A stretch of 64,000 nt of DNA. It comes from Actinomadura spongiicola. Its GTDB lineage: Bacteria; Actinomycetota; Actinomycetes; Streptosporangiales; Streptosporangiaceae. The translations under genes were made by a program, and so were the position numbers. This document shows positions 56,263 through 64,000 of the stretch, piece after piece. Position 1 is the first letter of the stretch. Each line of letters begins with the position of its first letter. Location: assembly GCF_003432485.1 (NCBI RefSeq), contig NZ_QVNQ01000003.1, positions 186,001 through 250,000 on the forward strand, given 5' to 3'. The notes beneath the pieces are model-generated. The model searched no databases. It had not been told where the DNA came from and was given only the letters and a program-made list of their open reading frames with translations.

Positions 56263-56637
56263 ATGGCGCTGGAACGCCCCGAGATCGACTTCCCCGAGGG
56301 ACAGCCGCCCGCCTACCTCGACATCACCGACATCACCGAGGGCGACGGCGCCGAGGCCACCAAGGGCTCGAACGTGTCGATGCACTACGTCGGCGTGTCG
56401 TGGTCGACGGGCGAGGAGTTCGACGCGTCCTGGAACCGGGGCTCCACCTTCGACTTCGAGCTCGGCGGCGGCCGGGTCATCAAGGGCTGGGACATGGGCA
56501 TCGTCGGGATGAAGGTCGGCGGTCGGCGCAAGCTCGTCATCCCGCCGCATCTGGCGTACGGCGACCGCAGCCCCAGCCCGGCCATCAAGCCCGGCGAGAC
56601 GCTGATCTTCGTCGTCGACCTCGTCGCGGTGAACTGA
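56263..56637 (+). CDS. FKBP-type peptidyl-prolyl cis-trans isomerase
   Basis: A compact 124-residue FKBP domain without signal peptide. EGDGAEATKGSNVSMHYVGV, GEEFDASWNRG, FDFELGGGRVIKGWDMGIVGMKVGGRRKLVIPPHLAYG and PGETLIFVVDLV are family positions. It catalyses proline isomerisation in the cytoplasm. ATG at 56263 has GGAG upstream. Ends 4 bases from the convergent CoxG-like gene. Confidence 0.94.
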   Translation: MALERPEIDFPEGQPPAYLDITDITEGDGAEATKGSNVSMHYVGVSWSTGEEFDASWNRGSTFDFELGGGRVIKGWDMGIVGMKVGGRRKLVIPPHLAYGDRSPSPAIKPGETLIFVVDLVAVN

Positions 56638-56641
56638 CCCC

Positions 56642-57259
56642 TCAGTCCCGCCGGGAACGGCGGCCGAGCAGGTAGCCGAGGGCGACGCCGACGAGCGCGA
56701 CGAGGCCGCCGGAGCCGAACGCGATCACCATCGGCCAGGCCACGGCCGGCGCGGCGCCTCCCGTGTGGGCGGGGGTGCCCGCTCCGGCCGGGGCCGGCTC
56801 CGCCAGGGCGGGCGCGGGCGCCGGTGCGGTGAGGTCGCGTTCCACCGCGGCGAAGAACTGTCCCGCGGTGCGTTTGGCGACGCTGCCCAGCATCCGCTGG
56901 CCGACGCCGCCGACCATGCCGCCGACGACCGCGTCGGCGTCGTAGTCGATGCGGGTGGCGCCGTCGCCCGCGGTGAGCCGGACGCGGACGGTCGCGTCCA
57001 CCGTGCCGGGCGCGCCCTGCCCGTGGGCGCGCAGGACGAACGAGCGCGGCGGGTCGGGGTCGGCGAGTTCGACCTGCCCGACGTACGTGCCCTGGAGTGA
57101 GGCGACGCCCGCCGAGACGGTCATGCGGTACGTGTCGGGGCCCGTCTCCTCCAGGGAGCGGCACCCGGGTATCGTCCTCGCCAGGACGGCCGGGTCCTGG
57201 AGCGCGTCCCAGACGCGGGCGAGCGGCGCGGCGACGGTGGCACTGCCGGTGAGCTGCAT
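56642..57259 (-). CDS. CoxG-like SRPBCC protein with C-terminal membrane anchor
   Basis: A 205-residue protein. The SRPBCC/CoxG domain spans about 1-150 (GSATVAAPLARVWDALQDP, AGDGATRIDYDADAVVGG, GSVAKRTAGQFF). An Ala/Pro linker precedes one membrane segment (about 175-198) and a basic tail. CoxG helps attach carbon monoxide dehydrogenase to the membrane in Afipia carboxidovorans (Oligotropha). Here it lies 1.2 kb from the molybdenum hydroxylase operon, separated by a NodB gene, so a link is plausible. Confidence 0.87.
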   Translation of the reverse strand: MQLTGSATVAAPLARVWDALQDPAVLARTIPGCRSLEETGPDTYRMTVSAGVASLQGTYVGQVELADPDPPRSFVLRAHGQGAPGTVDATVRVRLTAGDGATRIDYDADAVVGGMVGGVGQRMLGSVAKRTAGQFFAAVERDLTAPAPAPALAEPAPAGAGTPAHTGGAAPAVAWPMVIAFGSGGLVALVGVALGYLLGRRSRRD

Positions 57260-57464
57260 GACCCGACTGTAGAGAACCGAGACCGCCTCGCCGAACGGCA
57301 ACACCTGCCGAGTACACGCCGAGCGTTGGGCGGATGCGCACCCCCGACCGCCGGGAATGGTCAGATATGTCCGGCAGGTTTCGTCGGTGGCGGACTCTCT
57401 CCGCCGCCGGCGCGTCAACCGATGCGAGATCCCCTGCCCACGAACCGAACGGAGTGCGCGGCCG

Positions 57465-58310
57465 ATGCGAGGTAGGACGCCCGTGGTCACCATGGTTGCC
57501 GCCGGAGTCATCGGCGTGGCCGCGGGCGGCTGGCCCGTCCTGACCTCGCTGGGCGGGGGCTCCGACCCCGCGCTGCGGACGGAGCTCGCCGCCGTCCTCG
57601 GTGACCAGACGTGGCCGACGCCGAAACCCGGATCGTGGACGATGCCGAAACCGGCCGCCGACGGGTTTCCCCCGGTCGTCAACCGCATCGAGACGCAGGA
57701 ACGGGTCGTGTTCCTCACCATCGACGACGGCTACGTCTACGACTCCGAGTTCGTGAACATCGTCCGCAAGCGGCGCGTCCCCATCATGACCTTCCTGACC
57801 ACGACCTACATCAAGGGTCAGGGCCAGTACTTCTGGGCGATGCGCAACGCGGGCTCGCGCATGGAGAACCACACCGTCAGCCACCCCAACATGGCGACGC
57901 TCAGCCCCGAGACGCAGCGGAAGCAGATCTGCGACGCCTCCGACGCGATCCAGAAACAGTACGGTCGGCGGTCCGAGATCTTCCGTCCGCCGTTCGGCAG
58001 CTACAACGAGACCACGCGGCAGGCCGCCAAGCAGTGCGGCATCAAGTCGATCCTGCTGTGGTCGGCGGAGTTCTACAACGGCACGACCGGTCCCGGTGTC
58101 GGCTACAACGGCTTCGCACGCGGCGACGGCGGCAAAGGGTTCAAACCCGGCGACATCATCCTCATGCACTACCGCAAGGGCCTCGCCCGCGACATGGAGA
58201 CGATGCTCGGCTGGATCGAACAGGCCGGGTTCCGGGCCGCCGCGGTCGAGAACTACCTGCCGCGCTCGCTCGGCGGCAACGCCCCCGACCGGCCCACCAC
58301 GCCCGGGTGA
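57465..58310 (+). CDS. NodB-domain polysaccharide deacetylase, membrane-anchored or secreted
   Basis: A 281-residue protein. An N-terminal hydrophobic segment (VVTMVAAGVIGVAAGGWPVL) serves as signal or anchor. The NodB domain has FLTIDDGYVYDSEF with the Asp-Asp pair, a His pair in NHTVSHPN (the usual H-x3-H) and RPPFGSYNE. These enzymes de-acetylate peptidoglycan or other glycans. ATG at 57465 is chosen. Ends before a hairpin shared with the convergent coxL-like gene. Confidence 0.9.
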   Translation: MRGRTPVVTMVAAGVIGVAAGGWPVLTSLGGGSDPALRTELAAVLGDQTWPTPKPGSWTMPKPAADGFPPVVNRIETQERVVFLTIDDGYVYDSEFVNIVRKRRVPIMTFLTTTYIKGQGQYFWAMRNAGSRMENHTVSHPNMATLSPETQRKQICDASDAIQKQYGRRSEIFRPPFGSYNETTRQAAKQCGIKSILLWSAEFYNGTTGPGVGYNGFARGDGGKGFKPGDIILMHYRKGLARDMETMLGWIEQAGFRAAAVENYLPRSLGGNAPDRPTTPG

Positions 58311-58379
58311 AAGCCGACCTTCCCGGAGGAATCCCGGTTACGCCCAGTGCCCACCTGCCCTTTCATTAGGGTCGACCAC

Positions 58380-58424
58380 GCTGGCGGGGTTGAGGTCCCC
58401 CGCACCCGAGCCGACCCCGCCAGC
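58380..58424. terminator. Hairpin between convergent genes
   Basis: GCTGGCGGGGT (58380-58390) is perfectly complementary to ACCCCGCCAGC (58414-58424) with a 23-base loop, between the stops at 58310 (plus) and 58479 (minus). Likely bidirectional terminator. Confidence 0.65.
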
Positions 58425-58478
58425 ATCCACCCCTCGCGGGAGGCCCCCACCTGCGCGTGACCGTTCGCGCCGGTGCCC

Positions 58479-60881
58479 TCACTCGGCGCGGACGATGAGG
58501 GACGGGTCGGCGGCCGCCCGTTGCCGGAGCGTGTGGAGGGCGTCGGGTGACAGCGGCATCGCGTCGACCCGGACGCCCTCCGCGTCCTCCACCGCCGACG
58601 CGATCACCGCCGACACGGGGATGACGCCCGCCTCCCCCGCGCCCTTGATGCCGAGCGGGTTCAGCGGCGACGGCGTCTCCAGATGGCCGGTCCGGATGCG
58701 GGGGATCTCCGTCGCGTACGGCATCAGGAAGTCCATGAACGACGCGTTGAGGAGCTGCCCCGACTCGTCGTAGGCCATCCGCTCGTACAGCGCACCGCCG
58801 ATGCCCTGCGCGACCCCGCCGTGGATCTGCCCCTCCACCACCATCGGGTTGATGAGGCGCCCGCAGTCGTGGACGACCGCGTACCGCAGGATCGCGATCT
58901 CCGCCGTGTCCGGGTCGACCTCCACGACCGCGGCGTGCGCGCCCGCGGCGAACGTGGACCGGACGGGCGAGTAGTAGTCGCGTCCCTCCAGGCCCGGCTC
59001 TTCCCCCGCCGCGATCGGCGGCTCGGTGACCGGGCGGCCCACCGCGAACTGCGTCGCCCGCGCGGTCTCCTCGTCGAACGCGTACCGCAGCGGGTTCGAC
59101 AGGACCGCGACCGTCCGCAGCGGCACCGCCGCCGACACGTCGCCCCTGACGTGCACGACCCCGTCGGTGATGTCCAGGTCGCGCGGGTCGGCCTCCAGGG
59201 CCTCCGCCGCGATCCGCAGCGCCTTGTCACGGACCTTCCGGCACGCCAGCGCGATCGCGTTGCCGCTCATCACGGCCGCGCGGGACGCGAACGTCCCGAC
59301 CGCGTACCCGAAGCGGCGGGTGTCGCCGGTGGTGACGTGGACGTCGCCGATCGGGACGCCCAGCTCCGCGGCGGCGATCTGCGCGAACACGGTCTCGTGA
59401 CCCTGCCCCTGCGAGGTCAGCCCGGTGGAGACGTGCACCCGCCCGGCCGTGTCGATCTCGACATGGCCGCCCTCGTACGGGCCGACGCCCGTCCCCTCGA
59501 CGTACACGCCGAGGCCGATGCCGAGGCGGCGGCCCCGGGACGCGGCGGCGGCGCGCTCGGCGCCGAAACCGTCCCAGCCGATCATCGCCTTCGCCTTGCG
59601 GAGCAGCTCCGGGTAGTCGCCCGAGTCGTAGATGAGGGGACGGCCGTCCTGGAACGTGAGGCCCTGGTCGTAGGGGAACTCGTCGGGCTGGATGAGGTTC
59701 GCGGCGCGGACGTCGGCGCGGTCGAGGCCGAGGTGCCGGGCGATCCTGTCCATGGTCCGTTCCATGCAGAACACGCCCTGCGGGCGGCCCGCGCCCCGGT
59801 ACGGGGTGACGATCAGGGTGTTGGTGTAGAGGCTGACGACCTCCGCCCGGTACGCGCCGATCTTGTAGGGGCCGAGGAGCTGCGTGGACGTGACGATCGG
59901 GATGATGATCCCGTACGGGGTGTAGGCGCCGTGGTCGTGCCGGATCCGCACGTCGAGGCCGAGGACGCGGCCGTCGCCGTCGAACCCGACGCGCACGTCC
60001 TGGAGCTGGCCGCGTTCGTGCGCGGCGGAGACGAAGTGCTCGCGGCGGTCCTCGGTCCACTTGATCTCGCGGTCCAGCAGCCGCGCCGCCCACGGGACGA
60101 GGATCTCCTCCGGCCACGGATGGACGATCTTGACGCCGAAGCCGCCGCCGACGTCCGGGGCGATCACCTCCACCTTGCCGGTCGGCAGGCCGAGCCGGGC
60201 GGCGATCGCGGCGCGCACGCCGGTGGACGCCTGCGTGGACGAGTACACGCGCAGCGACCCGTCGTCGGCGTCCCACCGCGCGTAGACGCCGCGTCCTTCG
60301 AGGGGCATGGACGCGCTGCGTTCGATCGCGAGCCGGAACTCCAGCACGTGCGGCGCGGCGCGGATCGCGGCGGCCGCGTCGCCGGTCTCCTGGACGAGCA
60401 CCGCGCCGACGTTGCCGGGGACGTCGTCGTGGACGAGGCGCTCGGCCCGCGACGCGGCCTCGATCCCGACGACGGCGGGCAGCGGCTCGTAGTCGACCCG
60501 GACGCGTTCGGCGGCGTCCTCGGCCAGGTACCGGTCGCGGGCGACGACCATCGCGACGGGTTCGCCGACATGCCGGACGACGTCGCGGGCGAGCGGGTAC
60601 CCGGTGCGGCCGTGGGTGAGCGCCGGATGCGGGATGAGCAGCGGCAGCCGCTCCCCGATCCGTCCGGGAAGGTCCTCGAAGGTGTAGACGGCGACGAGAC
60701 CGTCCACGTCCAGGGCCTCGGACACGTCGATGTCGGTGATCCGGGCGTGCGCGTGCGGCGACCGGACGAACGCCGCCGCGAGGGCGTCGCGGCCGAGGTC
60801 GTCGAGGTAACGACCACGGCCGGTGAGGAGCCTGCCGTCCTCGCGGCGCCGGACCGGCTCGCCGAACACCCGCGTCCCCAC
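58479..60881 (-). CDS. Xanthine dehydrogenase family molybdopterin-binding subunit
   Basis: An 800-residue large subunit of the CoxL/XdhA type. Molybdopterin motifs are VGGGFGVKI, TPYRGAGRPQG, SQGQGHETVFAQ and the conserved Glu in KGAGEAGVIPV. The active-site loop is of the AYRGAGR type, not the AYxCSFR of true (form I) CO dehydrogenase, so substrate is unlikely to be CO. GTG at 60881 overlaps the small-subunit stop by one base. Last gene of a FAD, 2Fe-2S, Mo operon. Confidence 0.93.
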   Translation of the reverse strand: MGTRVFGEPVRRREDGRLLTGRGRYLDDLGRDALAAAFVRSPHAHARITDIDVSEALDVDGLVAVYTFEDLPGRIGERLPLLIPHPALTHGRTGYPLARDVVRHVGEPVAMVVARDRYLAEDAAERVRVDYEPLPAVVGIEAASRAERLVHDDVPGNVGAVLVQETGDAAAAIRAAPHVLEFRLAIERSASMPLEGRGVYARWDADDGSLRVYSSTQASTGVRAAIAARLGLPTGKVEVIAPDVGGGFGVKIVHPWPEEILVPWAARLLDREIKWTEDRREHFVSAAHERGQLQDVRVGFDGDGRVLGLDVRIRHDHGAYTPYGIIIPIVTSTQLLGPYKIGAYRAEVVSLYTNTLIVTPYRGAGRPQGVFCMERTMDRIARHLGLDRADVRAANLIQPDEFPYDQGLTFQDGRPLIYDSGDYPELLRKAKAMIGWDGFGAERAAAASRGRRLGIGLGVYVEGTGVGPYEGGHVEIDTAGRVHVSTGLTSQGQGHETVFAQIAAAELGVPIGDVHVTTGDTRRFGYAVGTFASRAAVMSGNAIALACRKVRDKALRIAAEALEADPRDLDITDGVVHVRGDVSAAVPLRTVAVLSNPLRYAFDEETARATQFAVGRPVTEPPIAAGEEPGLEGRDYYSPVRSTFAAGAHAAVVEVDPDTAEIAILRYAVVHDCGRLINPMVVEGQIHGGVAQGIGGALYERMAYDESGQLLNASFMDFLMPYATEIPRIRTGHLETPSPLNPLGIKGAGEAGVIPVSAVIASAVEDAEGVRVDAMPLSPDALHTLRQRAAADPSLIVRAE

Positions 60882-61429
60882 TACGCCTCCCCCTCCTCGG
60901 CGGACCGGGCGATCAGGTCGGCGGCGCGGTGCACCGAAGCGACGATGTTCTGGTAACCGGTGCAGCGGCACAGGTTCCCGGAGATGCCCTCCAGCACCTG
61001 GTCCTGCGTGGGGCGCGGAGTCTCGCGCAGCAGCGCCGTCACCGTGCAGAGGAACCCGGGCGTGCAGAAGCCGCATTGCAGGCCGTGGCACTCGCGGAAC
61101 GCGCGCTGAACCGGCGACGGCGTCCCGTCCGGCGCGGCGAGGCCCTCCACGGTCGTGACCTCGTGGCCGGACGCGGTCACCGCGAGCATCAGGCACGACC
61201 GCACCGGGTCACCGTCCAGCAGGACGGTGCAGCAGCCGCAGACGCCGTGCTCGCAGCCGACGTGCGTGCCGGTGAGCCCGAGGTCGTGCCGCAGCAGGTC
61301 CGACAGCAGGCGGCGGGCCGGGACGCGGGCGGTGCGGTGCGCGCCGTTGACGGTCAGCGCGACGTCGAAGGTGTCCTCGCGGGTGTCCTCGAAGGTGTCC
61401 TCGCGGGTGTCCTCGCGGGCCTCCCCCAT
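60881..61429 (-). CDS. (2Fe-2S)-binding small subunit of molybdenum hydroxylase
   Basis: A 182-residue subunit with two clusters. The plant-ferredoxin part has Cys in VGCEHGVCGCCTVLLDG; the helical part has CGFCTPGF and LCRCTGYQNI. The N-terminus carries an unusual acidic repeat (REDT/FEDT four times) of about 20 residues before the normal start of the domain (FDVALTVNGAHRTA). It hands electrons from the Mo centre to FAD. Starts 1 base after the FAD-subunit stop. Confidence 0.94.
   Translation of the reverse strand: MGEAREDTREDTFEDTREDTFDVALTVNGAHRTARVPARRLLSDLLRHDLGLTGTHVGCEHGVCGCCTVLLDGDPVRSCLMLAVTASGHEVTTVEGLAAPDGTPSPVQRAFRECHGLQCGFCTPGFLCTVTALLRETPRPTQDQVLEGISGNLCRCTGYQNIVASVHRAADLIARSAEEGEA
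61371..61420 (-). repeat. 12-bp tandem repeats at the 5' end of the 2Fe-2S subunit gene
   Basis: GTGTCCTCG followed by CGG or AAG occurs four times in tandem (61371-61418 on the plus strand), encoding the Glu-Asp-Thr-Arg/Phe repeat of the N-terminus. Confidence 0.85.
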
Positions 61430-61430
61430 G

Positions 61431-62294
61431 TCAGTCCTCCGCCTTCCGCAGCGCCTCGGCCGCCGCGCGCTTCAGGGCGCGCTCGGTGAGCACACCGGTC
61501 AGGTGCCGCCGGTACGCGGCGCCCGCGTGGATGTCGGCGACGGGGTCGACGGTGTCCCGGACGTGCGCGGCGGCGGCCGTCCAGTCGCCGTGCGGGCCCG
61601 CGGCGCCGGTCAGGTCGAGGACGAGCGGTGTCGCGGAGATCCCGAGGTATCCGGCGCGGGCCGCGGACACGCGCAGGTCGTCGTCGAGGGTGACGACGGC
61701 GGCGACCCCCGCGATCGCGTAGTCGCCGTGGCGCCGCGCCGTCTCCATGAACGCGGTGCCGGTGCGGGGCGGCGCGGCCGGGAAGTACGCGGAGACGGCG
61801 AGTTCGCCGGGTTCCAACGCGGGTTCCAACGGCCCGACGAAGAAGTCGGCGGCCGGGATGGTGCGGCGGCCCCGCGTCGACGCGGCGTCGACCGTCCCGT
61901 CGAGGACGGCCAGCACGGCGGGCAGTTCGGCGGCGGGGTCGGCGTGCGCGAGGCTCCCGACGACGGTGCCGCGGTTGCGGATGACGGGGTGCGCGACATG
62001 CCGCAGCGCCCGTCTGAGCAGCGGCTGGACGGCGGCCGCCGCGGCGGAGCGCTCCACGCGCGTGTGCCGGGCGAGCGCGCCGACGCGGACGCCGCCGTCG
62101 CCGACGTGCAGGGTGTCCAGCTCCGCGACGCGGTTGATGTCGACCAGCTCGGGCGGCGCGGCGAGCCGCATGTTCAGCAGCGGGATGAGGCTCTGCCCAC
62201 CGGCGAGGACCTTGCCGGACGGTCGCGCGGCCAGCGCGTCGAGCGCCTCGTCGAGCGTCACGGGGGCCCGGTACCCGAACGGGGGCGGCTTCAC
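61431..62294 (-). CDS. FAD-binding medium subunit of molybdenum hydroxylase
   Basis: A 287-residue CoxM/XdhB-type subunit. FAD motifs are KVLAGGQSLIPLLNMRL (about 28-44) and RNRGTVVGSLAHADPAAELP (about 107-126). A C-terminal CO_deh_flav_C domain begins near 180. GTG at 62294 overlaps the preceding reading frame's stop (GTGA), suggesting coupling to it. Order FAD, 2Fe-2S, Mo is that of many CODH-like operons. Confidence 0.93.
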   Translation of the reverse strand: MKPPPFGYRAPVTLDEALDALAARPSGKVLAGGQSLIPLLNMRLAAPPELVDINRVAELDTLHVGDGGVRVGALARHTRVERSAAAAAVQPLLRRALRHVAHPVIRNRGTVVGSLAHADPAAELPAVLAVLDGTVDAASTRGRRTIPAADFFVGPLEPALEPGELAVSAYFPAAPPRTGTAFMETARRHGDYAIAGVAAVVTLDDDLRVSAARAGYLGISATPLVLDLTGAAGPHGDWTAAAAHVRDTVDPVADIHAGAAYRRHLTGVLTERALKRAAAEALRKAED

Positions 62295-62568
62295 CGCGCC
62301 GTCCCGTCGGCCACCACGGGCCGGTGGACATCGCCGGGCGCCACGCCCCGCGACGGAGGGTCACCGGTGATCTGCAAGGTCACGTTCCCGAGGGCGAGGA
62401 GGTTTCGGGCGGCGACCGGGGCGAGGACGGCGGGACCGGCGAACTCGACCGGCCTCTTCGCCCCGAGCAGCCCGATCATGCCGTACGGCACGGCGGTGAC
62501 GCCACCGGGAACGGCACCTCGGACTGGGACGGGAGCTCGTCGCCGTGCGGCTTCCAGCCGAACACCAT
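62291..62568 (-). pseudogene. Small gene upstream of the FAD subunit with a 1-base frameshift
   Basis: ATG at 62568 has a perfect AGGAGG seven bases upstream and starts MVFGWKPHGDELPSQSEVPF with strong G/C third-position codons, but this frame stops at 62476. The neighbouring frame takes over the same codon bias near 62502 (TAVPYGMIGLLGAKRPVEF) and runs to 62291, overlapping the FAD-subunit GTG by 4 bases. Adding one G in the run near 62502-62504 joins them into about 92 residues. The family is not recognised. Either an inactivating deletion or a sequence error. Confidence 0.65.
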
Positions 62569-62727
62569 GCGTGGTCCTCCTGATCAACCGGTCGCGTTCC
62601 TGCGGGCACGGTAGATCTACCCTGATGGGCGGGCATCGGCGACATCTGCCAAAGCCCGTCCGCCGGTTCGGCGGGACCGGCGCGTCACCGGACGATCACG
62701 GGACGCTGACACTACCCTCGATTACCC

Positions 62728-64000
62728 TCAGATTCCGCGCATGCGCAGCACGTGAAGGGCGAGGGTGAGGTTGAGCCGCAGATGAGCGTCCTCGGTGAAC
62801 GCGCCGAGCATCCTTTCCAGCTTCCCGATGCGGTACCGCAGCGTGTTGTAGTGGAAGTGGAGGCGGCGGGCGGTCTCGGCGACGTTGAGGTTGGTCTCCA
62901 GCAGCACCTGGAGGGTGCGGCGCAGGTCGACCAGTTCCGGCTCGTCGTCGGAGGCCAGGTCGCCCAGCGTCTCCCGGACGAACGCGTGGAGTTCCTCCGG
63001 GTCCGACACCAGGCTCAGCAGCCGGTACACGCCGAGCTGGTCGAAGTGCGCCCGCGCGCCCGCGCCGTTGAGCTGCCGCCCGACCCGCACGGCCTTGACG
63101 GCCTGCTCGTACGCCTCGGGCAGCGCCGCCGGGGACGTCACCGTCCGGCTGATCCCGGTGGAGAACGTCCGCCGCACCGGCAGATGCTCAGCGAAGATCG
63201 ACGACGCCTCCTTGAGCATCGCCTGGACGGGGCCGTCGGCCAGCTCGGCGGGGTCGCCGCCGTCCGCGCCGATGACCGCGACGACCTCGTGCGCGAAGCT
63301 CGCCACGGCCGCGCCCCGGTCGTGCCGCCGGACCGCCGACGTCCAGGCGGCGGCGAGCCGTTCCTGCGCGGTCCGCTCCTCGGCGCCGCGGGAGCCGCGG
63401 GTGCCGCCCTCGTGCTCGGCGCCCCGGACGCGGCCCTTCCCGTCGGTCTCGGGGGCCGACGGGCCGGGGTTGCCGCGCGGGCGGCCGTCGAGTTCGGCGA
63501 CGACCACCATGACGGGACGGTCGAGGTCCCAGCCGAAGCCCGCGCAGTGCGCGACGACCCGGTCGTCGTCGCCGGCGCGTCCCGCGAGGATGTCGCGGAG
63601 GAAGTCGGCCCGGTACTTGCTCTCGACGGCGGCGACGGCCTGCTGCTTCGTCACCACGAGCGCGGCGACGGTGGCGGCGCGTTCCAAAATGCCGAGATCG
63701 GTGCCGCGCAGGTTGCCGCCGGGGCTGAACGCGATGATCCGGCCGTGGTCGAAGCCGCCCGCCATGACCGGCACGACGAGATGGTCGCCGGTGCCGTGGG
63801 CGCCGATGATGCCGCAGCCGCCGCGCCCGCAGGCCGCGTGCCGGCCGGCGTCGAACGCCCGCATCGCCTGGACGTGCTCGTCCGGCCCGGCGCCCGCGAT
63901 CACGCGCTGTTCGCCGTCCACGACGACGACCGCGACGTCCAGCAGCGACGCGACCTCGTCCACGACCTCCTTGAGGCCGCCGCCGCACAGCACGATCTGC
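62728..64000 (-). CDS. PucR family transcriptional regulator, 5' end outside window
   Basis: At least 424 residues; the frame continues upstream past the window end. An N-terminal GAF-like region (VVDEVASLLDVAVVVVDGEQRV) is followed by a CdaR/GGDEF-like domain (TGISRTVTSPAALPEAYEQAVKAVRVG) and the C-terminal PucR helix-turn-helix NLNVAETARRLHFHYNTLRYRIGKLERMLG. In Bacillus PucR controls purine catabolism including xanthine dehydrogenase; the molybdenum hydroxylase operon just downstream in the same direction is a natural target by context. Confidence 0.9.
   Translation of the reverse strand, partial: QIVLCGGGLKEVVDEVASLLDVAVVVVDGEQRVIAGAGPDEHVQAMRAFDAGRHAACGRGGCGIIGAHGTGDHLVVPVMAGGFDHGRIIAFSPGGNLRGTDLGILERAATVAALVVTKQQAVAAVESKYRADFLRDILAGRAGDDDRVVAHCAGFGWDLDRPVMVVVAELDGRPRGNPGPSAPETDGKGRVRGAEHEGGTRGSRGAEERTAQERLAAAWTSAVRRHDRGAAVASFAHEVVAVIGADGGDPAELADGPVQAMLKEASSIFAEHLPVRRTFSTGISRTVTSPAALPEAYEQAVKAVRVGRQLNGAGARAHFDQLGVYRLLSLVSDPEELHAFVRETLGDLASDDEPELVDLRRTLQVLLETNLNVAETARRLHFHYNTLRYRIGKLERMLGAFTEDAHLRLNLTLALHVLRMRGI

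Noticed and set aside
58479..60881. Classical aerobic carbon monoxide dehydrogenase
   Set aside because: The active-site loop is of the PYRGAGR type and lacks the AYxCSFR cysteine motif that defines form I enzymes.
58683..60956. A 757-codon plus-strand open frame over the molybdopterin subunit gene
   Set aside because: Antisense shadow of a gene with clear cofactor motifs; no start signal.

Overview
The window is high-GC, densely packed bacterial chromosome with GTG starts, 4-base stop/start overlaps and almost exclusively G or C in third codon positions. It carries an actinobacterial division and cell-wall (dcw) cluster: mraZ-rsmH-ftsL-ftsI-murE-murF-mraY-murD-ftsW-murG-murC-ftsQ-ftsZ followed by pgeF-yggS-sepF-yggT-divIVA, with no ftsA. 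MurE has the DNPR motif of meso-diaminopimelate-adding enzymes. These points suggest a mycelial or rod-shaped actinomycete, perhaps near Thermomonosporaceae or Streptosporangiales. The family-level placement is inference; no 16S or marker search was possible.

Layout. 1-6.9 kb: end of an AzlD-like gene, then rluD, lspA and a DksA/TraR-type zinc-finger gene on the minus strand, and ileS on the plus strand behind a T-box leader that looks translational. 6.2-8.2 kb: a DUF1707 protein and a membrane protein with two copies of a His/Cys motif. 8.3-28.4 kb: the dcw cluster, all minus strand, headed by mraZ with four 10-bp-spaced MraZ boxes over its promoter. 28.7-34.1 kb: the divergent moxR-DUF58-tgpA operon and a DUF3040 gene. 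34.3-36.3 kb: dinB and a methyltransferase. 36.3-36.75 kb: long imperfect direct repeats. 36.8-45 kb: nusB-efp-pepP and aroQ-aroB-aroK-aroC, normally contiguous in actinomycetes, here split by a LLM-oxidoreductase/enoyl-CoA hydratase/TetR cassette bounded by a strong hairpin and a second repeat patch.

45-54 kb is metabolic and regulatory: an SseB-like protein, a cyanuric acid hydrolase/barbiturase homologue, a class I aminotransferase, an ABC transporter with a two-component system, a malonyl-CoA synthetase-like ligase and a P-loop kinase. 54-58.3 kb holds a frameshifted VOC gene, a membrane protein with a sigma-region-4-like N-terminus, an FKBP, a CoxG-like protein and a NodB deacetylase. 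58.5-64 kb is a molybdenum hydroxylase operon (FAD, 2Fe-2S and Mo subunits; the AYRGAGR-type motif, not the CO-dehydrogenase AYxCSFR motif), preceded by a small gene broken by an apparent 1-base deletion and by a PucR-type regulator that runs off the window.

The most informative non-coding signals are the ileS T-box, the mraZ operator/promoter, a TetR-type operator, and two intergenic repeat patches sharing an identical 19-bp core in opposite orientation. No tRNA, rRNA, CRISPR array, insertion sequence or prophage was seen.
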